From Quillaja saponaria (lineage: Eukaryota; Streptophyta; Magnoliopsida; Fabales; Quillajaceae): a stretch of DNA of 64,000 nt. Location: contig CM055607.1 of NCBI GenBank assembly GCA_029379385.1, forward strand, positions 9,610,001-9,674,000, written 5' to 3'. The position numbers and the translations under genes were made by a program. Positions 24,785 through 35,898 of this stretch are shown piece by piece. The notes under the pieces were generated by a model. It was not told where the DNA came from, ran no database searches, and saw only the letters and a list, made by a program, of their open reading frames with translations. Each line of letters begins with the position of its first letter. The stretch's first letter is position 1.

Positions 24785-25299
24785 TTTTTGGTGGGTGGGG
24801 AAGGAGTTTATACTGAATGCTAGGCACCTTGCTGTGGGGTCTCTGATCCTTTAGTTGAGTGTTGTCCTCATAAATGAGTATTAAATGAGAGAGATTTAAA
24901 TCACATCCTAGGATTTTTCTCTTCGTTGTTATCAGCAAAAGCAATATTTGATGATATTTTGGATTCTTTTAGCAGCTTTGATCCCTTTGATAGAGTTTCG
25001 TGTGCCAGTTATCATGAAGGAGTATGATGTTGAAACTGATATTGAAGTTCCTTATTTACTTGACACTGCTTTCAGACATAAAGGGATTTACTTGTTTCAG
25101 CTCCTTTTATTTTTTTTATTACTTTAATATTTTGTAATTGTATAAATTGAGTTAATAATGATCAACATTGTTGCAAATTTGTACTGGGGATAAAAGGCGG
25201 AAGATGATTGCTGCTGTTGAAGATATGGTTATGGAAAGCAGATGGCTTACCGCCATCAAAGCTTTAGATAGTATTCAATTAAAATTTTGAGAGGCTTCT

Positions 25300-26229
25300 A
25301 TATAAATTTGTTTAATAATATTTCATATGGATTTCATGGATTTGTATTTGTATAAAGTTTTTTAGAAACATGATAATCCTTGATCATTGTCTTTTTCCAC
25401 TGACAATCGTCAAGAATTCAAACACTCATTTGATCAGCCCTGCGGATTTTAGCTCTATTAAAATTTGTATCATTTTTAGTTTTGTGCTTCCATTGCGATA
25501 AACTAAGTAAGAAAGTTGGATATTACTTTCACAAATTTGAAGTCTATATGTTCTGGAGGAATAATTTATTTGGTTGGCATATTGGGGATCTTGATCGATG
25601 TCCCCTTAAGTAGGTGCTCATCTTATTCTCTTTGACAAAATTAATTTTCTAATACCCATATTTTGCTCTGATCTGTAGCTCATGCAAAAACACCATTCAT
25701 ATAAGTGTTTGAATAAAAAAATTTCTTTACCAACTTCTTTTAAAACCAACGTAATATTAAATTCTTTTTCCAAATGACAACTATCACATATTCCAGTATG
25801 GCTAAGTTTTTTCTGAACTATAAATAATATTAAAGAAAAAAATTGTTAGTAAACATATCTTGAACTACGTTTTTAGTCATGATCAATTGAATGTGGTGGC
25901 ACCACCCAAAAAAAAAAAAAAAAGGAAAAAGATTACATGCATTTGTAAAATTAAAAATTATACAATATGGATTAACTATTATTACATTATATTAGATGCT
26001 ATTAAAATATTTATTTTGTATCTATAGTTTATAAAGTTATTTTATTATACTAACACTATCGTATGAGTTCACATGCTTTTTTATATTAGGAGAAACGTGT
26101 AATGTTTTTTTTCTTTTGAAAGTACTCCTATATTAACATGTAAATTCTTGTTTTCCTAGATGTACTCATTTATTAGCGAGTAATAATATTTTTTAGAGTG
26201 TACTCTTGTAGAGACGACAAACTTTTATA
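25300..26229. other. A+T-rich spacer with decayed repeats
   Basis: No gene seen. From about 26090 there are degenerate copies of the phrase GTACTCCTATATTA and its relatives, which recur inside the fold-back element that follows, so this part may be an older relative of that element. Confidence 0.45.
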
Positions 26230-26668
26230 CTAGCATCATCGCACTATGCTCTTGCTTGTGCTAAGATATTTCTATTTATTTATTAGGATAAAATTATAAA
26301 ATTCTATTTTTGCATGTACTCCTGTACTAGAGTATCAAGTTCTTTTCAGGATGTACTCCTCTATCAAGGGATAAGTTCACCACTCTCATGCGTGTCTTCT
26401 ATAAGCATGTAAAATTCTAGAGTCAACAAACTATTCATATAACGGACATTGTTATATAAAGGACTAACAGTTTGTCAATTCTATAATTTTACACGCTAAT
26501 AGAGGATAGCGCATGAGAGTGGTGAACTTACTCCTTGATAAAGAAGTATATTCCGAGCAAAAACTTGATACTCTAATACAGGAAGTATGCACCTAAAAAT
26601 TATAACTTTATTCTAATAAATATAAAAAAGTATCTGAGCACACGCGAGAGCGCATGCGAGGATGCTAA
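26230..26668. mobile_element. ~440-bp fold-back (long inverted repeat) element
   Basis: The left half (about 26230-26447) and the reverse complement of the right half (about 26450-26668) agree over almost their whole length with scattered mismatches and small gaps. Both arms share TAGCATC, GAGTATCAAGTT, AGTTCACCACTCTCATGCG and GACAAACT-like blocks, meeting at a centre near 26449. Flanking TTATA (26225-26229 and 26669-26673) may be a 5-bp target duplication, though it is weak evidence in A+T-rich DNA. There is no coding capacity. A transcript would form a long imperfect hairpin. It is most likely a fold-back MITE. Confidence 0.75.
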
Positions 26669-26673
26669 TTATA

Positions 26674-27433
26674 TTAAAAGTCAAAACATCATTATTATAT
26701 TTTCTTATTTATTAATAAAGTTTTTAATTTATATAACAGAAAAATTAATGTTATTCTAAATTTTAATATCTCTTTAAACTAAAATTTTATGATTTATTAG
26801 AAATTACTTACTTTTTCCTATAATTAAGAAAAAAAATTAATTATAAACAAAAAATTCACGTATTGTTAATTGTAATTAATTAAATTTAAAATAATTTTTA
26901 AAAAACTAAAATTCCCTCGTTCATTAAAATCTAAAAACAAAAAAGTCATCTGTATCTTATTTGTGATATAGAACAATTATAATGTTTATACATTATTTCT
27001 TTAAAAAAAAATCCTTTAAACACGTGTTAATGCAGGAATTAGTTAAACTAAAAAAGAAAACCAAACAATAACCTTAAAAAAAATCATATAAAAGGATATG
27101 GATAAAAACCCGTTTGTTGTAGCCAAAATCGCGTCAAAGAGGGTGCTGACCAGTTAGGACCAAAAAACGTGAGTGCAACTCCAGTTTTTGTACAACCCCC
27201 GAGTCCGGCAATATTATTTTTAAAACCGCTCCTTTTAACAACACTGAGCAGTTTTTCCTCAACTTCTCTGCTGTCTTCATAAGGTGGAAGACTTACAGAG
27301 AGGGCCACCCCACCAAAGCAACCACTCCCTCTGCCACTCTCGCACTCTCACTGGGTTCTCTGGTTCATGCAAAGCTTGGGAGGGTTTATATTCTCTTTTC
27401 AATTCTACAATTACTGCGTTGAGACTCATTGGC
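26674..27433. other. A+T-rich spacer and probable old promoter of the DAK pseudogene
   Basis: 26.67-27.05 kb is extremely A+T rich with nothing recognisable. 27.06-27.43 kb is of mixed composition and ends at the DAK pseudogene ATG, so it probably represents the ancestral promoter and leader. Short frames in it do not resemble known proteins. Confidence 0.45.
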
Positions 27434-30400
27434 ATGGCTTTTCAAGGGAAGAAGCTCATCAATGACCTCAATGGTTTGCATTTCTTCTTGCAATCTCTCA
27501 CTTCTTATTGGGATTTCGTAATTCGATTAATACTATTTTTCCCTGTGTAATTCCTGATAAATGGTCGCATGCTGCTGAAATTCCTGTGTAATTTTGAGTT
27601 CCTTTGGAGGGATTTGGAACAGGAAAAAGAAATGAAATGCAACTGTTACGTTTTTCTGTTCTTTTGTTTACTTATAAGGAAAGTAGCTGGCATTTGTTCT
27701 TTCAAATTCTCTAGCTTCTATGCATTGTGATGACTTATTTTAGCTTTGCCTATGTTTTTTTAATTTTCCGTCAAAACTTTCAGCGAATGTGTTTGTTTGG
27801 CAGCATCATATAATTAGTCTTTAGAGAAGCCTTATGTTGGTTGCCCATATAGTGTTGGAGAGTATTTTGACTGTTATGTTTTTGTCACTTTAGCCTCTCA
27901 AGTTGGATATTACCAATGTTGCAAAATTGTAGTAGAGATACTTGGCTCTGTCAGTTGCATTTATTAATCTTACTTGTGGTTTATATATCTTTTCTTGCAT
28001 TTTATCAGTAACCGCACTTCACGGCTTAGCTGATGGAGATCTTCATTTTTTGGGTGTTCATCAGTTACATGTTATTCAATATTGTTTCTCTCCTTATTTC
28101 TTGCATTCGTTTAGTAATGTGGAGATTCTTGTTTTCTAGGCTTAGCTGGGTCTCAGAAGGATGAGTTGGGTTTGCATTAGAAAAGTGTTAACTCCAGATT
28201 CGTATTTATTTTTATTTTTTGTTATCATATATTCTTTTTATATCCTAACTTTTAAGGGTCAATAGGTTTGTTCTTTATGAACCACTTCATAAAGATTTTA
28301 ATCTCATAATATTTTTCTTAGTGCTCTCACATTTCACTTACACCCGAGAAGAGACATTAAGAAGAATTGGATCAAGTGTTCTTCTTCCATTTCCTATGTT
28401 CTTGCAGAGAATATGGATGGTTAGGTGCTTGTATACAGTATATATCCTTTTGATGGCATATTATCAATAATTCTTTGGCTTCTCCAAATAAGTGATGACT
28501 TGCAACATATGCGAGAAAGTATACTTCAGGAATAGTAGTATTAATTTGTAGGGTAATGGGTATTTCACCATTTTCCTTATCTGATTGCAGATGTGGTGAC
28601 TGAGTTCATTGAGGGACTTGTGGAAATATCTTGGGCTGCTGTACGTGGATGGTTTTCCCTATGTGATTTTACATAAGTATGCATCCTAATAAGTGATGGC
28701 TTATAACATATGAGAGAAAGGATACTTCAGGAATAGTAGTATTGATTTGTAGGGTAATGGGCATTTCAGCATTTTCTTATCTGATTGCAGATGTGGTGAC
28801 TGAGTTCATTGAGGGACTTGTGGAAACATATCCTGGGCTGCTGTACCTGGATGGTTTTCCCAAGGTGATTTTACATAATTATGCATGTTTGCGTTTGCGT
28901 GTGTCTAGTGTGCATTAATGAATATGCTTGTTATTTGTGTGGCTATTTACCAGTTGACTTGCTTTTTTAGTACAAAACTTCATAAAAGTGTAATATTTGC
29001 CCCTTTGTTGAAATGCAGGTGAAGGTTGTATTACGTGCTGATGTGTCATGTACAAAGTATGATAAAGTTGCAAATTGCAATTATATCAGGTTTGATACCA
29101 TGCATTATGTTCATCAATTTTCTAGTTTTGTGTCGGAACCTGGTTTCCTGTTTCTTAACTCTTTGTATGCTGTTTTGTTTAATTGCAATGAGTCACATTC
29201 TTAGAATGTTTTGTAGGAGTATCCCATGTCATCCTTCTTGTACTTTACCCTCTTCTTAATATATTTTACTTTCTTATCAAAAGGGAAAGAAATATTAGAA
29301 TGATTCCGAAAATATGAAAAACCATTTTTTTCTTAACTTAGGCTTGAAAGTCCACATTCCAGAGAATATAATTCTAAATTTGGCAATTGGCATGGTGTTT
29401 ATTTATGACTAATATTTCTTTTTAAACAAAATTATTTTCATTCTTCATGAAAAGTGAACGGTGGTCCATAACATATTTTTACTTCTTAATCTGTCCATAA
29501 TCCATATATTAGCTGGCGCTACATCTACCTTATACTTTAAAGAAGAAGTTGTGAAGAGTAATATTGTGTTCTATTTTATTTTTAACTTTGGTCTTAAATA
29601 TGACAGAATGGTAAAGGAGAATCCATATAGTGGATTAAGAAGAGTAGTTTTGACTAAAATATTCAGCACCTAGGAATTAATGGTAGGTGTTTTCTCTCTT
29701 TTTTGCATCTCCTGTACTGCACCAACTCCTATGAATGGTATCAAGGCTTGTAGGCATGAAAATTGGGGTTTCGGGCACAGCAGATTGCTTGGTTAGCAAT
29801 AGTAGCATGTTTAACTTGTACGCTTTGTGGGATGTTATGGAGAGAATTCTTTAGGGCTACTGTTAATTTATCTTTTCTGTCTATTCACTAGCTATTTTCT
29901 TATGCAAGATCATTGGTGGAATTCTTACGTTTTCTGAGTTTTACAGTTGAGATATTATTGAAATGCTTTGGACAGTGCTTAGCTGTTTTAGCTTTGTTAA
30001 TTGTTTTGCCTTTCTGTATATTTCTTATGTACCTGGGTTTACTTAGTTAGCAATAAAGGTTCATGCAGTCGATGTGAAATATTGGGTTTAAGGGTTGTTT
30101 TTTGTTGTTGTAGACTTGATTAGTAGTATTTCCAAACAGCAATGGTCTTTTGGAATATGTTAATGTAGAGATTACTTGATCTTGCTCTCTTGTTTGTAGT
30201 AGGGTTGGATCACATCCTTCTATTACCGTACAAATTTGGTTCTTGGGAGCGTTTCTCAATATTTTAACATTTCATGATACAGGTGGTGGAAGTGTGAAGA
30301 AGTCTACCCATGCTGGATTTGTAGGGGAAGGGATGCTGACAGCCGCAATCTTTGGGGGTATTTTTGCTTCTCCACCTGTTGATTCAATTTTAGCTGTATG

Positions 30401-32748
30401 ATTTCTTTCTTTTCGATTGGAAGTGGCATATATATTACTCATTCAATAGGTTATGCCATTATTATATTGGATAAATGATTAACATCTAACCTCGTTTGAA
30501 TCTACGGCATTCGAGGTAACTGATCCTATGGGATGTCTTCTAATTGCTAAGGTATGAAGTTTCCACTATAGTATTTTATTCTTTTGCATTGGCTAACAGG
30601 GTTGATGATGGTCTCGCTGCTCATAATATTAGATGTATTTATTGTCTGAAAGTGATTCTTCTGCGTTATTAGGGAAATTGAAATCCTGGGAAGGAGAAAA
30701 GAAGGAAGAAATTGTTTTCCTTATTCACAGAATATTGGACTGTGGATAAATTTTTCAATTCTGAGTGTTCTATGCAAGAAGTATGGTTAATTAAATAACT
30801 ATTGTCAGATTTAAAGGAGTCAGTATGATTTTCTCCTTTTTGTTTTTTCCTTCATATTGTTTGGCCTTACTGTTGGAAATCTGGGTGTTGACAGAATTAT
30901 ACTAGTGATGGATTAAACTTTGGTTTGGCTGCTGAGCAAGCAAAACCTGAAGGTTATAAAGTAGATGAATGTTTAGATGATAACCATTTTCACCTTTAGC
31001 TAGAATGACGTGTATTTGTAAAACAGAATTTGAATATTTCAATAATGTGCAAACTGTAATCGTTGGAGATGATTGTGTTTTGCCTCCACCTAGAGGGATA
31101 GCTGGACGAAGAGGTTTGGCAGGGACTGTTCTCATTCACAAGGTTCTCAGTCCTCTATGTCTTTTTGACTCTCTCTCTCTCTCTTTCCTCCTGCATACAA
31201 ATACACCAAAACCCACACCTTTACATGCTAGCATATGAAGGGGCTATGTGGCAAGTGCATTGGTGTGAATAATTATAGGCTTTGTTCTTAATTATTCATT
31301 TGTTGTTCCCTCGCTTTCTCTCTTTTTATTTTTTGGTTCAAGGTAGTATTATGTGTTTTGACTCAATATCAAGTGCTAAAATATCAAATAACTATTCATT
31401 TTTAATTCTATCTGTTTTTCACGAAATGTTATTCTTGTGTAAGACAGGTTGCTGGAGCTGCTGAACCTTACCTTCATGATGTTGCTGCCGAAGCAAAACG
31501 TGCATCTGAAGTGGTGGGAACAATGGGTGTTGCATTAACTGTTTGCACACTGCCTGGTCAAGTTACATCAGATCGTTTGGGCCAAGGAAAGATGGAAGTG
31601 GATTTTGGAATTGTAAGTTAACCTACTTTCAGCGGGCTAATTTCTCCTTGAAATAGAAAATGTAGTGTATTTATTTTGCAATACCATCTTTAATTATGTT
31701 TCTCTAGGTTTTTTTATTTTATCAGGAGGGAGAAGAGAGAATAAACCTCCAACTAGGCCTTGAGAGTTGACCCGTGGAACTACTAGATATGCAAGGATAA
31801 CAGGTGCCATTGGATCACTGAAGGTCCTGGCATGTTAGCCTAGTTGCATACTTTTAACTTATTTATCATTGTTCTCCCTTGTGAGTGCAACTTTTATTTG
31901 ATTATAAGTGAATTGATTTCTTGGTCAATTATTTCACATTAATCAACTAAAAACATGTTCCTTTTTTAGCATGGGGAACCTGGTGCTGCCGTGGCAGAGC
32001 TTCAGCCTGTCCTTGTGGTGGTTTCTCATGTTCTTGAGCAAATATTGTCCCCGGTATGCCGTAATTTTGTTGGTGAACCCTTTTATGCACAATATGCTCA
32101 AGTATAATTACTAAGTGGAACAAGAGAAGTTCTAGGTGGGTAACCTCCCTCTTTTCAGTCCCCCAAGGATCCCCCTTTTCCCTTGTTGGAGTTGGGTTTA
32201 ATTCTCTATGCAGTTTGGAGGTCAATCATAGACCTTTCCCTCATAATTAACAGGGAGTTCATGACCATTTGGGCCAAAGCTCTTGGTCCTTGCTCAGTTA
32301 AAAATTATGTTTTGTAGCTTGTTTTTTTTCCAAAAATACCATGATCTACAAAATATCTTGTGAAGAATGAGATAAAATGAAAAGGAAGAAATAGTTGGGA
32401 TTTCCAAGAATAATTTATTGAAGGGAATTGCATCACATTTTGGATCAATCAATTGTGGATAAGATTTTCCTAGGCTAGTACTTAAGATAATTTCCACGCA
32501 CCTGGCATACTACCAGCACAATTCTGCTGCCTTTTATGATATGAATGCCTGACACTTCTTCCCAAAATTTATCCCACATTTGTATGCATAGCTTTTGAAC
32601 TCTTCTGACAAGGTAACACATCACATGTAGGCTGGACGTTCAACATGAAGAGATTCTTTCATCAGTTCCAGATCCTGGTGCAATGGTTGCAGCTTCATGG
32701 TACAGAGCAGCAGCATTGGCTGTCAAGAACGGATACAAGGCTTCATAA
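27434..32748 (+). pseudogene. DAK: Dihydroxyacetone kinase pseudogene, internally deleted
   Basis: Remnant of a plant dihydroxyacetone/glycerone kinase gene (ATP-dependent phosphorylation of dihydroxyacetone). It is a decayed genomic copy, since introns are still present. Exon remains: 27434-27473 (MAFQGKKLINDLN), 28791-28864 (DVVTEFIEGLVETYPGLLYL), 29019-29089 (VKVVLRADVS), 30283-30395 (HAGFVGEGMLTAAI), ~30510-30551 (PMGCLLIAK), 30895-~30975 (LNFGLAAEQAK), ~31051-31142 (PPPRGIAGRRGLAGT), 31448-31612 (VGTMGVALTVCTLPGQVTSD), 31980-32054 (HGEPGAAV, containing the substrate-binding histidine position) and 32631-32748 (SVPDPGAMVAASWYRAA). Lesions: about 7 surplus bases in the 29.07-kb exon; GSGHEPAH-type motif replaced by GSVKKSTH; acceptor AG lost near 30512; a small deletion in the same exon; the last exon shifted. 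The coding for the late K domain and almost the whole DhaL nucleotide-binding domain is absent between 32054 and 32631. It cannot make an active kinase. Confidence 0.9.
28487..28888 (+). repeat. ~200-bp tandem duplication carrying DAK exon 2
   Basis: Copy A (about 28487-28687) and copy B (about 28688-28888) are direct repeats offset by 201 bases. Each has the intron end CTGATTGCAG followed by the exon starting ATGTGGTGACTGAGTTC. Copy B keeps the intact exon (28791-28864); copy A's exon (28591-28662) lacks two bases and has changes at its donor, so it would shift the frame if spliced in. Confidence 0.9.
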
Positions 32749-33760
32749 GCCACCATATAGCTCTTCATGCAACTCCTTCTCTTTTTTGTACGTCGATTCT
32801 TCCCAGTTTTGTTCATGATTTTACACTGGAGTCTGATATTAAGTTCTCTGCTTATGCCTTTTCTTCATAAAGCTGAGAGAGCGAGTTTCATTTTCGTTTA
32901 TCCTGAATTGTTCAGTAAATGTATATTTGATATTATTAATGACAACAAATCAAGAATTAAACCCATCGCAATTTGATACTATTACATGCATAAGCGCTAA
33001 GGCAATGAAAGGATAATATGCACATCTTATTTGCTCCGGCTGTTAATAGTAGTCTTGCAATGTTCCGTCGTAAATCACATATTTGTGCTATTAAGATCTT
33101 AGCATCTACATGGTGGCCGTGCAACAGTCAGCTAAAGTGTGCTTCTTCAAGGACTTCCCATAAGCTGGGAGTTTCTTAGCTCTGACCAGGGTTGCCTTTT
33201 GCTTTCTTTCTATTTGTTTGAAGGCACTTCCAACTCCCAAAAGCGTTGTTGGTGTTAAATTTACTTGCAATCATAATGGTAATACATAATTCCACATAAT
33301 ACATAACTTATTTGCTTGATTATTTTTTTATCTGTGAAGATATATTGTTAAATTTGTAATTTTCTATTAGTTTTTTAAAATAAATAATTTATATAATCTC
33401 AATAAAATTAGGCTGGAATTATTTTTTTTTTGGTAATTAATTTTTTTCAAATTAAACAAGAGGACAAAGAGAACAAAAAATAAAAAAAGACAAGGACAAA
33501 GACAAACCTAAGACTACTCCGTCCTTGGAGTGTGGGATCGCGGACCCCAAATATCCGTTGATAAGTAATAGCAGGCAACGGCCGAATGAAGCGCTTAAGA
33601 AAATAGTTTGTCCTTTTTTATTTTTCCTAAATAAATAATTTCTTTTTCTTGACTTCTGTGGAAAATCAATGCAAGTCGCAAAATCAAATTGCTTTGTTTT
33701 CTCTCATACAACTTAGGTTTTGCCGACAAATAACTCTTCGTTCATAGCAGCTGGAAAAAC
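32749..33760. other. Spacer between DAK pseudogene and calmodulin gene
   Basis: 32.75-33.2 kb is mixed-composition sequence probably descended from the DAK 3' region. 33.3-33.5 kb is A+T rich. The last 250 bases contain pyrimidine-rich sequence and are probably the calmodulin gene promoter and leader. No other gene was seen. Confidence 0.45.
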
Positions 33761-35898
33761 ATGGCGGAGCAGCTCACTGAGGACCAAATTGCCGAGTTCA
33801 AAGAAGCCTTCAGCCTCTTTGACAAGGATTCTGATGGTACTATCATTTATTTATTTAATAATTAGTATTTTATTTTTGTTTTTTAATTTGGTCAGCCTCA
33901 TAGTCATAGATGCTGATGGTGTGTGTATTACATATTCCTTCACTGCTTTGGAAAACCAGAAGAAATTGTAGTATTCAGCTTTTATATATCTGTTGATCTT
34001 CACTAGGAAATCTTGCAGCTTTAAGTTTGTTTTTTTTCATAATTGTATTGAATAACCGGTATGATTTGGGATTTCAATTTCTCAAGGTAGAGAAAAAACT
34101 TATACCTCTTTAGGAGTTGCCATTTTATGACTAATCCAAGGAGCAGGCTAGTAGTATTCTAGTATTTGAGTTTTTGAACTTTGAAGCTAATTAAAACTGA
34201 TTTGTGCTGGAATTTTTAAGGTGGTTGTGGTGAGGCTTTATTACATAAAAAGTAAAAAATTTATAGACACAACACAGATATTGTGCATATTCACAAGAAT
34301 AAACAAAAAGCAGGACTTCAAAATCAACCAAGTTATCTTATTCAGCTACTTCAAGCTTGTGTAGGCTCCTAATCAGTGAGTACTGTGCCATTTCAGTACT
34401 TGGACGTTGAATTGGGTCTTCAAAGGTTGCCATATTCTATCTTGTAACTCTTCTTAGTTCTTATACTACTTCCCATTTCACAATCCATACCTTGTGTTAG
34501 GTTTTTGTTGTATGAAATCCCTCCCAGTCTCCTTTTGGTCTCTCTCACACATACGTTCAAGTTGTGCTCCTTTTATTATAGGAGATATTGATGTTTTATT
34601 CTTGGTTAAGGCTGCAGAAGAAGTATAGTTTCTGGATGTAAAATGAGTGTGTGCTTTTATAACCCTTATTTAAAAAGAAAGATCAGTTTCTGCTTTTCAA
34701 TTTGGAGAAAGAAGAATAAAATAAGGTATTAAATTGTGTCTTCCTCTTATATTTGTATGATAGGCTGCATTACTACCAAAGAATTGGGCACAGTGATGAG
34801 ATCTCTGGGACAAAATCCCACCGAAGCAGAACTTCAAGATATGATTAATGAAGTTGATGCTGACCAAAATGGCACTATCGATTTCTCCGAGTTTCTGAAC
34901 TTGATGGCAAGGAAAGTGAAGGTGGGTATCATAGTACTTACAATATGAAACTCTAGACGTCTTTTCTGGGTGCAATTTATCTTGGGTGCCTGCTCAAAGC
35001 TTGAGCTTGAGCTTGAGGTTCCTGTGCGTTAAGACTCGTGATGTTGAGAAACTCCATTCCAAGTGTTTTTGGGTGACTGGTGAGGCATAGTGGGTTCTCA
35101 ATCTTAGTCTGGTTATTGTTATATGTCGTCCCTTGACTTGGTTGGGTAACTCATGACTTTCTAACTAAACATTTGTAATTTAATATATGCTGATTTATTA
35201 TTTGGAATTTTTTTGTCCACAATAGCTCTCTGGATTCATTTGCTTCTTCCTTTTCATGGTGTCTCCATATTGTTTGCTGCACCATAGAGGTTAAATTAAT
35301 GTCCTTTGGTGATCTGGTAGCATGTCTAAAGTTGTTTTCGTGTTTCCGTATTCTGCGAGAAGACTTGAAAAGATTTGTTCTAATCTGAATTTGTTTTCTT
35401 ATCCTCATGCTATGGCATCCCCAAAAAGATTCTAAGCTGTGTCTGCCGACATAAATTTCTATATAATGGTAATTTTTCTTGTGAAGGATACGGATTCAGA
35501 GGAGGAGCTCAAAGAAGCATTCAAGGTTTTTGATAAGGATCAGAATGGCTTTATTTCTAGTGCAGAGGTAAACATTATGCTAGCTAATTTCTACTGATAT
35601 CAATTTGATTAATTTGGTTCGAAAAAAATATATATAAAATTTTCTGGACTGCACTTTTTGCAGGAGCATGTAAGGGGTTATTCACTTATTAGTGCTTTCA
35701 GAGTTGTTGTCTTCTTCTCTTTTTCCCAGGTGTTAATGGGTTGTATCTTTTGAAATCGTGCAGCTTCTACATGTGATGACCAATCTTGGAGAGAAACTGA
35801 CAGATGAAGAGGTGGAAGAGATGATTCGAGAAGCAGATGTGGATGGTGATGGTCAGGTCAATTATGAGGAGTTTGTGAGGATGATGTTGGCCAAGTGA
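33761..35898 (+). CDS. Calmodulin-family four-EF-hand calcium sensor
   Basis: Complete 149-aa calmodulin-type protein: a calcium-binding regulator of kinases, channels and transcription factors, cytosolic/nuclear. Exons 33761-33836, 34764-34921, 35487-35567 and 35764-35898; introns are GT-AG and phases join. Four EF-hand loops are seen: DKDSDGCITTKE (about 21-32), [12 protein letters not shown] (57-68), [12 protein letters not shown] (94-105) and [12 protein letters not shown] (130-141); all calcium-ligating positions are filled. By eye it differs from canonical plant calmodulin at only around 15 places, including Ser for Gly in loop 1, Gln for Gly in loop 2 and the C-terminus RMMLAK. The first intron splits the Gly26 codon as in plant calmodulin genes, but two extra introns are present, as in the CML8/CML11 group. 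Divergent calmodulin or close CML; the exact subgroup is unsure. Confidence 0.93.

Noticed and set aside
28591..28662. First copy of DAK exon 2 as a usable exon
   Set aside because: It lacks two bases and has an altered donor; the second copy is the ancestral-like one.
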